DNA of 64,000 nucleotides from JBBDIJ01 sp040880485 (GCA_040880485.1 JBBDIJ010000007.1:95770-159769), one strand, 5' to 3'; counted from the stretch's first letter, positions 8,682 through 17,510 are shown. Translations and numbers: made by a program. The notes: a model not told the origin generated them from the letters alone.

Positions 8682-9212
8682 TTAGAGATTGATCAGGGAT
8701 TCAAGATTTTGACACCGGATGCGACGACTTTTATTGTCGATCTGCAGAACATATTCATCAACCCAGGGAACCATAAAGTGATTCCCATTGTGTTCGGCTT
8801 CAATGATCCGGTGTGCAAGGTTGTCGAATACGGAGACAACGTTCGCTTTCAGGCCCGACGGATCTGTAAGCATGAATCCTCTGATGTCCTCCAAGGCTTC
8901 CTTTTCCGGTACATCCGAAAGTGACAGATCTGCCAAAAGCGGCCTGTCAAGAAGCGATTCAGCCTCCATGCGGTTGTTGATTCGGTCAAATTTTACAAAG
9001 AACAAACGGGTTGAACCTTTTATGCTTCGCTGCACCCGCTCTATTCGAAGCGGGATGTTCAAACCCTGACGATCCTTCAGTGTGAGCAGAATCCCCACTT
9101 TGAAAAGAGATTCGTACTCTTCACGTTCAGGCAGTACCCGAACGGCACCATCAAGTCCGTGAGCTCTGCCTGCCCTTCCAATCTCATTGAACCGGTTTGC
9201 TGCATTATGCAT
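8682..9212 (-). CDS. rimM: Ribosome maturation factor RimM
   Basis: RimM helps mature the 30S subunit head and binds S19 near 16S helices 31 and 33b. The 176-residue product has the N-terminal RimM domain (GRAGRAHGLDGAVRVLPE near residues 12-29, LFFVKFDRINNRMEAESLLDRPL near 70-92) and a C-terminal PRC-barrel half (DIRGFMLTD, then VPWVDEYVLQID). It lies between rpsP and trmD, the standard neighbourhood. The rpsP stop is 22 bases upstream. Confidence 0.94.
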   Translation of the reverse strand: MHNAANRFNEIGRAGRAHGLDGAVRVLPEREEYESLFKVGILLTLKDRQGLNIPLRIERVQRSIKGSTRLFFVKFDRINNRMEAESLLDRPLLADLSLSDVPEKEALEDIRGFMLTDPSGLKANVVSVFDNLAHRIIEAEHNGNHFMVPWVDEYVLQIDNKSRRIRCQNLESLINL

Positions 9213-9234
9213 GGATCACCGGTCCCCGCCGATT

Positions 9235-9975
9235 TTATTCGGACTGCTTGCTTTCCCAGGCACGAAGAACGGTCACCCGATCCTCATCTTTCGTGACAAA
9301 GCCTTTAAGCTCGTCCAGGGATGTGTTGCGAATGTGGTCAATCGCTTCATTCGCATTCATCTCCGTAGAGCCCTGCCCGGTTTTTGGTGCATCGTCACCG
9401 GAAGTTTCTTCAGGGGCATCCTCTTCGGCCTTCTGCTCCTCTTCGGCAGCTTCAGCAGGCTTCTGCTCCTCTTCTTTGGAGTCGGCACCCTTCGTGGCTT
9501 CGGCCTCCTGCTTCTCCTTCTCTTTACGAGCGGCTTCAACCTCTTTTGCGGCTTTCGCAGCCTCCTCTTCAAGCTGCTTGCGATATTCCTTCTCTTCCGC
9601 TTCAAGCAGAGCTTTCTGCTGCTCTTTACGGGAGATCGAGTCGCCCTCCAGCCTGGATGCGCGCTGCTCTTTCCATTCAGCGACAGCCGCTTCAATCTCC
9701 TCTTCCGATTTCCCCCAGCGGATCAGGTGCATCCTGTAGAGGATCCCCTCCTGCTTGAGTATTGTACGAACAGTATCTGAGGGCTGCGCACCTATACGCA
9801 ACCAGTGAATGACACGCTCTTCATCAAGTATCAGCTCCTTCTTTTCGCTGACATTGTCAAAACGTCCCAGTTGCTCGATGATTCTTCCGTCACGCGGGAA
9901 GCGCTGATCTGCTACCACGAGGTGATAATAGGGCCTCTTTTTTCGGCCTTTTCTTTGTAAACGTAATCTAATCAA
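9235..9975 (-). CDS. rpsP: Small-subunit ribosomal protein S16 (bS16) with a long acidic C-terminal extension
   Basis: Residues 1-80 are ordinary S16 (MIRLRLQRKGRKKRPYYHLV, DGRIIEQLGRFD, IHWLRIGAQPSDTVR). The chain then runs to 246 residues, whereas many S16 proteins stop near 80-120. The extension has an Ala/Glu/Lys-rich segment likely to be helical (about 100-195), a Thr/Gly/Ser-rich spacer, and a distinct C-terminal patch, EAIDHIRNTSLDELKGFV followed by DRVTVLRAWESKQ. The start is TTG: AGGAG lies seven bases upstream and the codons after it match the family N-terminus. The gene follows ffh after about 140 bases and leads rimM-trmD-rplS-adk. Extended S16 occurs in Bacteroidota relatives; the role of the tail is unknown. 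Confidence 0.93.
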   Translation of the reverse strand: MIRLRLQRKGRKKRPYYHLVVADQRFPRDGRIIEQLGRFDNVSEKKELILDEERVIHWLRIGAQPSDTVRTILKQEGILYRMHLIRWGKSEEEIEAAVAEWKEQRASRLEGDSISRKEQQKALLEAEEKEYRKQLEEEAAKAAKEVEAARKEKEKQEAEATKGADSKEEEQKPAEAAEEEQKAEEDAPEETSGDDAPKTGQGSTEMNANEAIDHIRNTSLDELKGFVTKDEDRVTVLRAWESKQSE

Positions 9976-10114
9976 TGAATTACTCCTGGTTGTTTGATTG
10001 TATTAACCGTTGGGTATATCTGGTTTTTGTTAAGATGGCACAGGTGCATGCTTCAATTGTTTTCCGGAGCCATCAGACGGTTCGGGATGTGCCGGACTAC
10101 GGCGCAAAACCCTG

Positions 10115-11455
10115 TTAACGGCCGATCGGCATGTTCCTGTTGCCTTGCAGCAGGTTGCCCATTCGGCCCGTTTTCGACATCGTTTTCATCATTTTTTTCA
10201 TCTGTTCAAACTGCTTCATCAGCTGATTGATCTCCCGAACAGAGGTTCCGGATCCGCGTGCAATTCGCTTTCGGCGGCTTCCGTTCAGCAGATCCGGGCT
10301 TTGGCGCTCTTCGGGGGTCATGGATTGTATAATCGCTTCAATCGGAGCAAAGGTGTCTTCATCCAGCTCCGCATCTTTCAGGGCAGCTCCGGCACCCGGA
10401 ATCATACCGGCCAGGTCGGCGATGTTACCCATCTTCTTTACCTTCTGAAGCTGCTGATAAAAATCCTCGAGATCGAATTTCTCCGACCGTATTTTCTTCT
10501 GGAGCTTTTGTGCCTGGTCTTCGTCGAACTGTTGTTGCGCTTTCTCTACGAGGGAAACCACATCCCCCATTCCAAGAATACGCTGCGCCATCCTGTCGGG
10601 ATGGAACAGGGAGAGGTCTTCGAGTTTCTCTCCGGTACTGGCAAATTTGATCGGTTTGTTTACGACTTTTTTGATCGAGAGAGCGGCACCGCCACGAGTA
10701 TCTCCATCCAGTTTCGTAAGTACTACTCCATCGAAATCGATGGTTTCATTAAACGCCCTGGCTGTATTGACAGCATCCTGCCCGGTCATGGAGTCTACGA
10801 CAAAGAGAATCTCATGCGGGTTCACTTCGTCACGAATTCTGGAGACTTCATCCATCATCTCCCCATCTACATGCATCCGTCCGGCCGTATCGATAATCAC
10901 CGTGTCCAGCGCCAGGCTTCGGGCCATGGAGACGGCTTCCTTCGCAACTCTTACCGCATCTTTCGTCTCTATCGAATAGACCGGTGTGTTGATGTGGCCG
11001 GCCATCGTTTTCAACTGATCGATGGCCGCCGGCCTGTAGACATCTGCCGCAGCAAGCAGTGGCGAGCGTTTGTTATTCTCCTTAAGATATTTAGCCAGCT
11101 TCACCGAGAATGTGGTTTTACCGGAACCTTGCAGACCTGCAATCAGAATGACGGTAGGTGGCGTGTCTGCTGTCGATATTGCTTCACTCTCTCCTCCCAG
11201 AACCTGTGTCAGCTCATCATAGACGATCTTGGTAAATTGCTGACCGGGATTTACACTGGTCAGAACCCCCTCTCCAAGCGCTCGATCCTTTACTGTGTTT
11301 GTAAACTCTTTGGCGACTTCAAAATTGACATCAGCATCCAGGAGCGCTTTACGTATCTCTCTCACCGTTTCAGCGATATTTACATCACTGATTCTGGACT
11401 CCCCTTTCAGGGTCTGGACGGCTTTTTCCAGTTTGGTTGAAAGATCGTTAAACAT
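10115..11455 (-). CDS. ffh: Signal recognition particle GTPase Ffh (SRP54)
   Basis: Ffh binds signal sequences and 4.5S RNA and delivers nascent membrane proteins to FtsY. The 446-residue chain has the N domain, then the G domain with P-loop GLQGSGKTTFSVKLAKYL near residue 107, DTAGRMHVDGEMMDE near 190 and TKLDGDTRGGAALS near 247. The Met-rich M domain follows, containing SGTSVREINQLMKQFEQMKKMMKTM near 400-425. It is the first gene of the leftward cluster and diverges from fabI across about 190 bases that must hold both promoters; I could not fix them. Confidence 0.97.
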   Translation of the reverse strand: MFNDLSTKLEKAVQTLKGESRISDVNIAETVREIRKALLDADVNFEVAKEFTNTVKDRALGEGVLTSVNPGQQFTKIVYDELTQVLGGESEAISTADTPPTVILIAGLQGSGKTTFSVKLAKYLKENNKRSPLLAAADVYRPAAIDQLKTMAGHINTPVYSIETKDAVRVAKEAVSMARSLALDTVIIDTAGRMHVDGEMMDEVSRIRDEVNPHEILFVVDSMTGQDAVNTARAFNETIDFDGVVLTKLDGDTRGGAALSIKKVVNKPIKFASTGEKLEDLSLFHPDRMAQRILGMGDVVSLVEKAQQQFDEDQAQKLQKKIRSEKFDLEDFYQQLQKVKKMGNIADLAGMIPGAGAALKDAELDEDTFAPIEAIIQSMTPEERQSPDLLNGSRRKRIARGSGTSVREINQLMKQFEQMKKMMKTMSKTGRMGNLLQGNRNMPIGR

Positions 11456-11649
11456 AAATCCGGTTCAGATTGCTTGTGTACGCTCTATAGTTAGCTACCC
11501 GCAAAGTCTCGAAAAATACGCACAATAAGCTGTCTTATCAACAGATGGCTTTTTAAAACTGATGGAAAGCACGAATTCTTCTTTCGTTGTACAGAATTGT
11601 TATCTTCGCAGAATCAATATCAACATAGTGAAACGGGAGAACCTTACGT

Positions 11650-12486
11650 ATGGCACAAGAAGGGTATGGATTGCTTAAAGGAAAGAAAGGAATTGTATTT
11701 GGAGCCCTGGATGAGCGCAGTATTGCCTGGAGAATCGCGCTGGCATGCCACAGGGAGGGAGCACAATTTGTGCTTTCGAATGCACCAATCGCGCTGCGTC
11801 TGGGCGCACTGAACGCACTCTCCGAAGAGACCGGGGCTCCTATCATCCCGTGTGATGTATCCAGTGAAGAGGATGTCGAAAAACTGATGAAGAGTGTGAA
11901 GGAGGAACTTGGTGGAGTAGATTTCATACTGCATGCTATTGGAATGTCTCCCAATGTTCGCAAGAAAGCAGAGTATGACGACCTGAACTACAAGTGGTTT
12001 AACCAGACTCTCGATATTTCTGCCATCTCTCTTCACAAGGTGATTCACTTTGCCGACAAGACAGGCCTGCTGAACGATGGTGGCAGCATTTTGGCACTCA
12101 GTTACATTGGAGCTCAGCGAATATTCTCCAAATACTCCGACATGAACGACGCCAAGGCGCTGCTGGAAAGTATTGCGAGAAATTATGGCAGCCGCCTGGC
12201 AGATCGCGGAATCCGTGTGAATACAGTATCTCAGGCACCCACAAAAACGTCAGCCGGAACGGGAATCAAAGGGTTTGATGCGATGTACACATTTGCCGAC
12301 AAAATTGCCCCTCTGGGGAATCCGAGTGCGGATGAGTGTGCCGACTACTGTGTCACTCTTTTTTCCGACCTCACCCGTAAGGTGACCATGCAAAATCTAT
12401 ATCACGATGGCGGATTTGTTACGTCCGGTATTTCGGAGGAGATGATTTACGCCCTGTCAAAAGTCTACACAGAAGACGAAGAGTAG
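11650..12486 (+). CDS. fabI: Enoyl-[acyl-carrier-protein] reductase, FabI type
   Basis: FabI reduces enoyl-ACP with NAD(P)H in the last step of each fatty-acid elongation round. The 278-residue SDR-fold protein has the atypical FabI nucleotide site (GKKGIVFGALDERSIAWRIA near residues 11-30), the HAIGMSPN turn near 97, and the catalytic Tyr-x6-Lys in YSDMNDAK after LSYIGAQRIFS. IRVNTVSQAPTKTSAGTGIKGF corresponds to the flexible substrate loop. It precedes ruvC by six bases and probably shares a transcript with ruvC-ruvA. Confidence 0.96.
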   Translation: MAQEGYGLLKGKKGIVFGALDERSIAWRIALACHREGAQFVLSNAPIALRLGALNALSEETGAPIIPCDVSSEEDVEKLMKSVKEELGGVDFILHAIGMSPNVRKKAEYDDLNYKWFNQTLDISAISLHKVIHFADKTGLLNDGGSILALSYIGAQRIFSKYSDMNDAKALLESIARNYGSRLADRGIRVNTVSQAPTKTSAGTGIKGFDAMYTFADKIAPLGNPSADECADYCVTLFSDLTRKVTMQNLYHDGGFVTSGISEEMIYALSKVYTEDEE

Positions 12487-12492
12487 TCGGAT

Positions 12493-13080
12493 ATGTCATC
12501 AGGCACCATCATAGGAATCGATCCCGGCTCCCGCCATACCGGGTATGCCCTGCTACAGCAGGAGGGATCGGACTACAGGGCGCTTGAGTGTGGGGTGATT
12601 CATACAGATCATCTGAAAGATCACACCGAGAGATTGCTTTTGATCTACAAAGAGGTAGAGAAATTGATTCGGAAATTCAAGCCGGATCATGGTGCGGTAG
12701 AGACACCGGTTTATGGCGTAGATCCTCTGGCTATGCTCAAGCTGGGCAGGGCACAGGCGGCGGCCATACTTGCACTTACTGCTCAGGGTGTTGCTGTGGG
12801 GGAGTACTATCCCAAAACCGTAAAAAAATCGATTACGGGAAACGGTAATTCCGCAAAAAGCCAGGTTGCCTACATGCTCGCCAAAATGATATCGGTTCCG
12901 GATCTGCCACTGTCACCCGATGCTGCCGATGCACTGGCTGTAGCCTGGTGCCATTCCGTAAATCTTCAGAGCCCGTCTGGATCCAAAAAGAACAAGAAAT
13001 ATCACCAGAACAACCGGAAATCAGACTGGGCAGATTTTATTGAACAGAATCCGGACCGTGTGAACCGGAGAACCCGATGA
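12493..13080 (+). CDS. ruvC: Holliday junction resolvase RuvC
   Basis: RuvC cleaves four-way junctions during recombinational repair. The 195-residue chain starts with the first catalytic Asp in GIDPGSRHTGYAL (Asp near residue 10), has the second acidic site in GAVETPVYG near 70, and ends its core with SPDAADALAVAWCH near 145-158 carrying the last two acids. A basic tail (KKNKKYHQNNRKSDW) follows, longer than in many homologues. Its stop overlaps the ruvA start by four bases, which indicates coupled translation. ruvB is not in the window. Confidence 0.96.
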   Translation: MSSGTIIGIDPGSRHTGYALLQQEGSDYRALECGVIHTDHLKDHTERLLLIYKEVEKLIRKFKPDHGAVETPVYGVDPLAMLKLGRAQAAAILALTAQGVAVGEYYPKTVKKSITGNGNSAKSQVAYMLAKMISVPDLPLSPDAADALAVAWCHSVNLQSPSGSKKNKKYHQNNRKSDWADFIEQNPDRVNRRTR

Positions 13081-13667
13081 TCGCCTATCTGAAAGGAGCC
13101 CTCCATTCAAAAAGCGAGGGAGAGGCTCTTGTGGAGACCGGTGGTGTCGGATACAGAGTAGAGATCTCTTCCAGAACCGAAGAGGCACTTCCGGGCGAGG
13201 GAGAGCCGGTAACGCTTCTGATTTATCATCATATCACCGAGAACGACCAGAGGCTGTTTGGATTTTCCGATGAGCAGGAGAAAGCGCTCTTCGAACAGTT
13301 GATCACGGTGAAAGGGATCGGGCCCCGTCTTGGCCTGACGATTCTATCGGGAATGAGTACGCCTCTCCTGATCGATGCCATCACCAGCCGGGACCTCTCT
13401 TCACTTTCAGGAATTTCCGGCATAGGTAAAAAGACAGCAGAGAGAATGGTTCTGGAGCTGAAAGATAAAATTTTCTCCACCGGAAGTGCGAAATCCCCTG
13501 CTGGTTCTGCCGGCTCCGTGACAGGGTCGGCTGTTTCGGCACTGGAAGCACTTGGTTTTAAAAGACGTGATGCAGAGAAGGCAGTGCTTGCCATTCGGGA
13601 TCAGGATCCGGACAAAGAGACAGGAGAAATTGTTAAAGCGGCACTTCATCATCTTAACAGATCGTAA
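13077..13667 (+). CDS. ruvA: Holliday junction DNA helicase subunit RuvA
   Basis: RuvA binds the junction as a tetramer and loads RuvB motors. The 196-residue chain has the N-terminal OB fold (MIAYLKGALHSKSEGEALVE), the helix-hairpin-helix pair (LITVKGIGPRLGLTILSG near 74-91 and LSSLSGISGIGKKTAERMV near 108-126), a Gly/Ser linker and the C-terminal RuvB-binding helices (VSALEALGFKRRDAEKAV). It overlaps ruvC by four bases. The next gene is about 30 bases downstream. Confidence 0.97.
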   Translation: MIAYLKGALHSKSEGEALVETGGVGYRVEISSRTEEALPGEGEPVTLLIYHHITENDQRLFGFSDEQEKALFEQLITVKGIGPRLGLTILSGMSTPLLIDAITSRDLSSLSGISGIGKKTAERMVLELKDKIFSTGSAKSPAGSAGSVTGSAVSALEALGFKRRDAEKAVLAIRDQDPDKETGEIVKAALHHLNRS

Positions 13668-13696
13668 CTGGTAATCGATAAAAACAGAGAGGAGAT

Positions 13697-14773
13697 ATGA
13701 CTTACGGAGTGATAATGGCTGGTGGACAAGGGACAAGGTTTTGGCCCAGGAGCCTGGCGAACCGGCCCAAACAGTTTTTGAAGCTGTTTGGAGATCGAAC
13801 AATGATTCAGATGACGGTAGACAGGCTGGGACAACTGATTCCAGAGGAGCGCTGCATGGTGGTGACCAATGTAGATTATACAGGTCTGGTACGTGATCAG
13901 CTTCCCGGCATAAAGGATGATTTCATTATTGGAGAGCCTGTTGCAAGAAATACGGCTCCCTGTATTGCTTCCGCTGCCGCACTGTTGCAGCGTCACGACC
14001 CGGATGCGGTGATGGTGGTCCTGCCGGCCGATCATAGGATTGCTGATGAGGAAACGTTTCGAAGTGTTCTTGCCAGTGCCATTTCAACAGCCAATGAGGA
14101 GAAGACTCTTGTAACGATAGGTATTGAACCCGACAGGCCGGAAACCGGATACGGATATATACGCTACAATCAGGAGAAGAGTAGATCGAGGAAAGAGCAC
14201 AGTGCATTTCCTGTACTCGGGTTTACTGAAAAACCGGATCGGGAGAAGGCAATCTCCTTTCTGGATCAGGGAGGGTATCTCTGGAACAGTGGAATGTTTG
14301 TCTGGAGAGCAGATTCCATTCTTGAGGCTTTTCGCAAGCACCAGCCTGAAATCTGGAGTGAACTGGAAAAATGGACAGGTGAGAGCGTAACCCGTTCGGA
14401 GATCGACCGTTTCTACCAAAATTGTCCTTCGGTGTCGGTAGATTATGGAATCATGGAACAGGCAGATAATGTGCAGGTTTTACCTGCGGAGTTCGGCTGG
14501 AACGATGTCGGAAGCTGGCGGGCCGTTTACGACCTGGCTGAAAAGGACGCCGATGGTAATGCAGTCATGAATACAAATGTGACCATTCAGGAGAGTCAAA
14601 ACAGTTACATAAGTACAACCGGAAAGAGACATGTAGCTCTGGTGGGTGTAGAGAATGTGGCGGTTGTAGAGACTGAAAAGGGCCTGCTGATTTGTGATCT
14701 GGACAGGGTTCAGGAGGTAAAAGAGGTGGTGGAACGGCTTCGAAGAGAGGAGGGTGGAGACGAATGGCTCTGA
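13697..14773 (+). CDS. manC: Mannose-1-phosphate guanylyltransferase
   Basis: The enzyme makes GDP-mannose from mannose-1-phosphate and GTP for polysaccharides and glycolipids. The 358-residue product has the nucleotidyltransferase signature MAGGQGTRFWPRS at residues 8-20 followed by RPKQFLKLFGDRT, then VLPADHRI near 113, VLGFTEKPD near 173 and YLWNSGMFVW near 195. The phosphomannose isomerase domain of bifunctional enzymes is absent, so it is the monofunctional form. A strong AGAGAGGAG ribosome-binding site precedes the ATG. It converges with the MBL gene, with eight bases between stops. Confidence 0.92.
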   Translation: MTYGVIMAGGQGTRFWPRSLANRPKQFLKLFGDRTMIQMTVDRLGQLIPEERCMVVTNVDYTGLVRDQLPGIKDDFIIGEPVARNTAPCIASAAALLQRHDPDAVMVVLPADHRIADEETFRSVLASAISTANEEKTLVTIGIEPDRPETGYGYIRYNQEKSRSRKEHSAFPVLGFTEKPDREKAISFLDQGGYLWNSGMFVWRADSILEAFRKHQPEIWSELEKWTGESVTRSEIDRFYQNCPSVSVDYGIMEQADNVQVLPAEFGWNDVGSWRAVYDLAEKDADGNAVMNTNVTIQESQNSYISTTGKRHVALVGVENVAVVETEKGLLICDLDRVQEVKEVVERLRREEGGDEWL

Positions 14774-14781
14774 TCTGTTAA

Positions 14782-15540
14782 TCAGATCTCTATGGTGAGC
14801 TGGTCGTAGGCAAGTTCAATTCCCTTGGGCAGTTTGGCACTGGTCTTCTTGTGATGCACATAACTGTTCATGTGTATAAAGTAGGTACGGGGCACCCCAA
14901 GGCTCTGCGCAACTTCAATCGCTTCAGGAATTGTAAGGTGTGTCGGGTGATTCGGTTCCCACCGTAACGCACTCATTACAAGAACACGTGCACCACGTAT
15001 AAACCGGGCGGTCTCTTCCGGAATACTCTTCACATCCGTAAGGTATACAAGATCGTTAATCCTGTATCCCAAAATTTTCAGGTTACCGTGGTGAACCGGA
15101 AGAGGAGTGATTTGTACGTCTTCAAATGAGACAGGTTCGTCTATCTCATGAATCTCTACAGAGGTAGACCCGGGATATTTGTGCTCGCCAAACATGTAGT
15201 CGAACCGCTTCTTTAACGATTGTGCAGTTCTCGCAGAAGTGTAGAGCGGAATCGAACTCTTCTGCTTGTAGTTGTATGCACGAAGATCGTCCAGACCAGC
15301 GATATGATCCATATGCTCGTGAGTGATCAGAACGAGGTCGATCTGTTTTATTCCGGCGCGAATGGTCTGCAATCGAAACTCCGGGCTGGTATCGATCAGG
15401 ATGGAGCTTTTATCGGTCTGAACCCAGGCCGAGCATCGGTAACGTTCGTTTCGGGAATCTCCCTCAAGATGTTCACTTCCAAATCCACCGGCTACCGGAA
15501 CACCCATGGAAGTACCGGTACCCAGAAACGTCAATTTCAT
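14782..15540 (-). CDS. MBL-fold metal-dependent hydrolase (PhnP-like)
   Basis: The 252-residue product has the metallo-beta-lactamase fold: FLGTGTSMGVPV at the start, ILIDTSPEFR near residue 48, the metal motif THEHMDHIAGLDDLRAYN near 75-92, and later VHHGNLKILGYRI plus a C-terminal FIHMN. The spacing and the early GTGTS resemble PhnP-like phosphodiesterases. The phosphonate pathway itself is not in the window, so the substrate stays open. It is the distal gene of a leftward trio and begins five bases after the stop of the small conserved gene upstream. Confidence 0.86.
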   Translation of the reverse strand: MKLTFLGTGTSMGVPVAGGFGSEHLEGDSRNERYRCSAWVQTDKSSILIDTSPEFRLQTIRAGIKQIDLVLITHEHMDHIAGLDDLRAYNYKQKSSIPLYTSARTAQSLKKRFDYMFGEHKYPGSTSVEIHEIDEPVSFEDVQITPLPVHHGNLKILGYRINDLVYLTDVKSIPEETARFIRGARVLVMSALRWEPNHPTHLTIPEAIEVAQSLGVPRTYFIHMNSYVHHKKTSAKLPKGIELAYDQLTIEI

Positions 15541-15545
15541 CAGAT

Positions 15546-15848
15546 TCAGGATTCCACTCCGTTTTCCTGTTCTCTCTGCTCCTGTCCCCGATCCAGCCGG
15601 TCCCAGATCTCTCGTATCTGCCGGCGAACGGCGGGCTTGATAAACATATCTTCGGTGTCTACCTGTCGCAGAACTTTTGCAAGAATTGCCGCCTGAAAAT
15701 CTGCAGGGCGGTTCTTGTTTACAAGTATCAACTTCTCGCCCTCCATAATACAGTGATCTCCTCTAAACGATCCGCGCTCTTTGCGGATGCTGTATCCTGC
15801 CTGTTCACAGAGGGACTCAAGTTCCAGCAGCAGTTTTTCCGGTTTCAT
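15546..15848 (-). CDS. Small conserved hypothetical protein
   Basis: A 100-residue soluble protein without signal peptide or membrane segment. It shows an alternating pattern (ELESLCEQAGYSIRKERG, then FRGDHCIMEGEKLILVNKNRP) that suggests a compact alpha/beta fold, and ends in a charged tail. Short proteins with this RG-FRG--C-------I-VNK-RP pattern sit near housekeeping genes in Bacteroidota-like genomes. I do not know a function. It lies 12 bases downstream of the barrel gene and five bases before the MBL gene, so the three probably form one transcript. Confidence 0.7.
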   Translation of the reverse strand: MKPEKLLLELESLCEQAGYSIRKERGSFRGDHCIMEGEKLILVNKNRPADFQAAILAKVLRQVDTEDMFIKPAVRRQIREIWDRLDRGQEQREQENGVES

Positions 15849-15860
15849 TGCAAATGCCCG

Positions 15861-16607
15861 TCAAAATGTAATTCCCAGGGTAATAGAGTGGCTTGAAAAG
15901 TCGTAATCGTAGAGGTCTGCATCAATATCATAACTCCTTTTTTCATAATCATATCCAAAGACAAGGCCTCGTTCGCCTATCAGATTGTCTATGTAAAGCC
16001 TGACTGATCCCTCCAGTGTAAATTGCCGACCCCCGAAAAATTGCCCCTGAGAAAAGCTGAACCCGTAGGAGGGGATAACCTGTGTACTGAAATTGATATG
16101 GTCCGACAGTTTTGCTCGTACTCCCAGCCCGGCACCACCCTGAAATGAACTCATCTGAAAACGTGTTTCTGCACCTGAAGGCTGTGATCGCAGTATACTC
16201 GTGCGAATCTGAAGCGGAAGCATTAACCAGAAGCGCTCTGTGCCTGTAATCACAAAATCGTTAAACAGATTGGCACCTATATTTAAATAGGAGTGGTCAT
16301 CCATCCCGGTCAATTTGCCGGCCACACCCATGTACATATCGATACCAGGATTTTCAAAACGCAGCATAAGTGCATCTCCGGTAAATCCATAACGATCTCC
16401 CGACGTATTCGCGGGGCCTGTAAAAACAAAATCGGCTCTCTCCCAGCCAGCTGAAAGTGTTGTATATGAGAATGTGGTTCGTTGCCTCTGATTATCAGGG
16501 TCGGCTACAGAGAACATTTGTGCATGGCCTCTCTCCAGCGGAATGCAAAGCAGGAATGTAAGCAGAATCAGGAAAACTGATGAGAAAGGTGTATATCGGT
16601 TATCCAT
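15861..16607 (-). CDS. Exported outer-membrane beta-barrel-like protein, function unknown
   Basis: The 248-residue product opens with a long signal peptide ending near GHAQ (residue 29). The rest alternates hydrophobic and polar residues with frequent aromatic strand ends, for example FSYTTLSAGWERADFVF, RFQMSSFQGGAGLGVRAKL, YGFSFSQGQFFGG and a final SSHSITLGITF. A C-terminal Phe in the last strand is typical of outer-membrane barrels. No catalytic motif is visible. It heads the leftward trio and diverges from the glutathione peroxidase gene across about 70 bases. Confidence 0.68.
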   Translation of the reverse strand: MDNRYTPFSSVFLILLTFLLCIPLERGHAQMFSVADPDNQRQRTTFSYTTLSAGWERADFVFTGPANTSGDRYGFTGDALMLRFENPGIDMYMGVAGKLTGMDDHSYLNIGANLFNDFVITGTERFWLMLPLQIRTSILRSQPSGAETRFQMSSFQGGAGLGVRAKLSDHINFSTQVIPSYGFSFSQGQFFGGRQFTLEGSVRLYIDNLIGERGLVFGYDYEKRSYDIDADLYDYDFSSHSITLGITF

Positions 16608-16680
16608 TTGGAACGTAATGTGTAAAACTGCTGTTTAGCGGTTATATTTCCTCAGAGGGTAAACCAAAGATCGAAAGAAA

Positions 16681-17220
16681 ATGAAAATATTAATTTCCAC
16701 TCTTCTCCTTTTAAGCGCTATGCTCTACCCGTCTCAAAATGGCGATTCCATCTATGATTTCAAATTGAAAACACTTGACGGTAGCGAAATTGAGCTCGCT
16801 GAATTCAAGGATCAAGTGCTTCTTATTGTGAACACAGCTTCCGAGTGTGGATTTACACCTCAATACGACGGACTTCAGGCTCTGTATGAGAAGTACCACG
16901 AAAGGGGTTTCTATGTAATGGGCTTCCCAGCTAACAATTTTGGGGGCCAGGAGCCGGGTTCCGACGAGGAGATTGCCGAGTTCTGTGAAGTGAATTTCAA
17001 CATCCGATTTCCAATGTTCTCAAAAGTTTCTGTATTGGGAGACGACAAGCACCCCCTTTTCGTACATCTGACCGAGAGAGATGATGATATGTCCGGGGAG
17101 ATTGGCTGGAATTTCGAAAAATTCCTTGTGGACAGGAACGGAGAACTCATAAAAAGATTTCCCAGTAGAACGGAGCCGGATAGTGAAGAGCTTGCTGGCG
17201 CTATCGAAGAGATTCTGTAA
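16681..17220 (+). CDS. Exported glutathione-peroxidase-family thiol peroxidase
   Basis: The 179-residue product starts with a signal peptide (MKILISTLLLLSAMLYPSQN) and then the GPx fold. The peroxidatic Cys lies in NTASECGFTPQY near residue 57, the family Gln/Trp partners are in FPANNFGGQEPG near 80-91, and IGWNFEKFLVDRNG near 140-153 supplies the conserved Trp-Asn-Phe. It uses Cys rather than selenocysteine. Such enzymes usually take electrons from thioredoxin, and the signal peptide places this one in the periplasm. A strong terminator follows 34 bases after the stop, so it is probably monocistronic. Confidence 0.93.
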   Translation: MKILISTLLLLSAMLYPSQNGDSIYDFKLKTLDGSEIELAEFKDQVLLIVNTASECGFTPQYDGLQALYEKYHERGFYVMGFPANNFGGQEPGSDEEIAEFCEVNFNIRFPMFSKVSVLGDDKHPLFVHLTERDDDMSGEIGWNFEKFLVDRNGELIKRFPSRTEPDSEELAGAIEEIL

Positions 17221-17254
17221 CGATATTCCCAACAGATCCATCTCGATATCTAAG

Positions 17255-17287
17255 AGGGCCGTAATTGAATTTGCGGCCCTTTTTTTG
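17255..17287 (+). terminator. Rho-independent terminator after the glutathione peroxidase gene
   Basis: Arms AGGGCCG (17255-17261) and CGGCCCT (17274-17280) pair perfectly around a 12-base loop and are followed directly by a run of seven T residues. Confidence 0.9.
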
Positions 17288-17347
17288 GCTGAGGTACTGG
17301 ATGAACCCATCCCGCTAATAGATGAGGTAGCAGAAAAATTAAAAAAG

Positions 17348-17379
17348 GTTGACATCGGGTTCGCAGGCTCTGTATATTT
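17348..17379 (+). promoter_or_regulatory. Candidate promoter of tRNA-Asp
   Basis: TTG at 17348-17350 (as TTGAC) is followed after 21 bases by TATATTTA at 17372-17379, one base off the Bacteroidota -7 element TAnnTTTG with near-standard spacing. The tRNA begins 48 bases further on, and no gene lies between. Confidence 0.45.
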
Positions 17380-17427
17380 ATGTTCTTGATTGGACATGAT
17401 TGCCTGCCGAAGGCAACGGTCTTGAAA

Positions 17428-17501
17428 GGTCCGGTAGTTCAGTTGGTTAGAACGCCTGCCTGTCACGCAGGAGGTCGAGGGTTCGAGTCCCTTCCGGATC
17501 G
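17428..17501 (+). tRNA. tRNA-Asp (GTC)
   Basis: The 74-base gene folds into a full cloverleaf. The acceptor arm GGTCCGG pairs with CCGGATC (one G-U), the D-arm holds AGTTGGTTAGA, the anticodon stem CCTGC/GCAGG encloses the loop with GTC at 17462-17464, and the T-arm holds GGTTCGAGTCCC. The discriminator base is G, as expected for Asp. CCA is not encoded. It is a single tRNA, flanked by a terminator on each side. Confidence 0.97.
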
Positions 17502-17510
17502 CAATATCAT

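Noticed and set aside
10145..11440. Long open frame antisense to ffh
   Set aside because: It mirrors a clearly conserved GTPase gene, has no recognisable protein features, and results from the codon bias of the real gene.
14768..14790. Inverted repeat CTGATCT...ATCAGATC between manC and the MBL gene as terminator
   Set aside because: The arms are short and AT-containing with no T-run on either strand; support is too weak.
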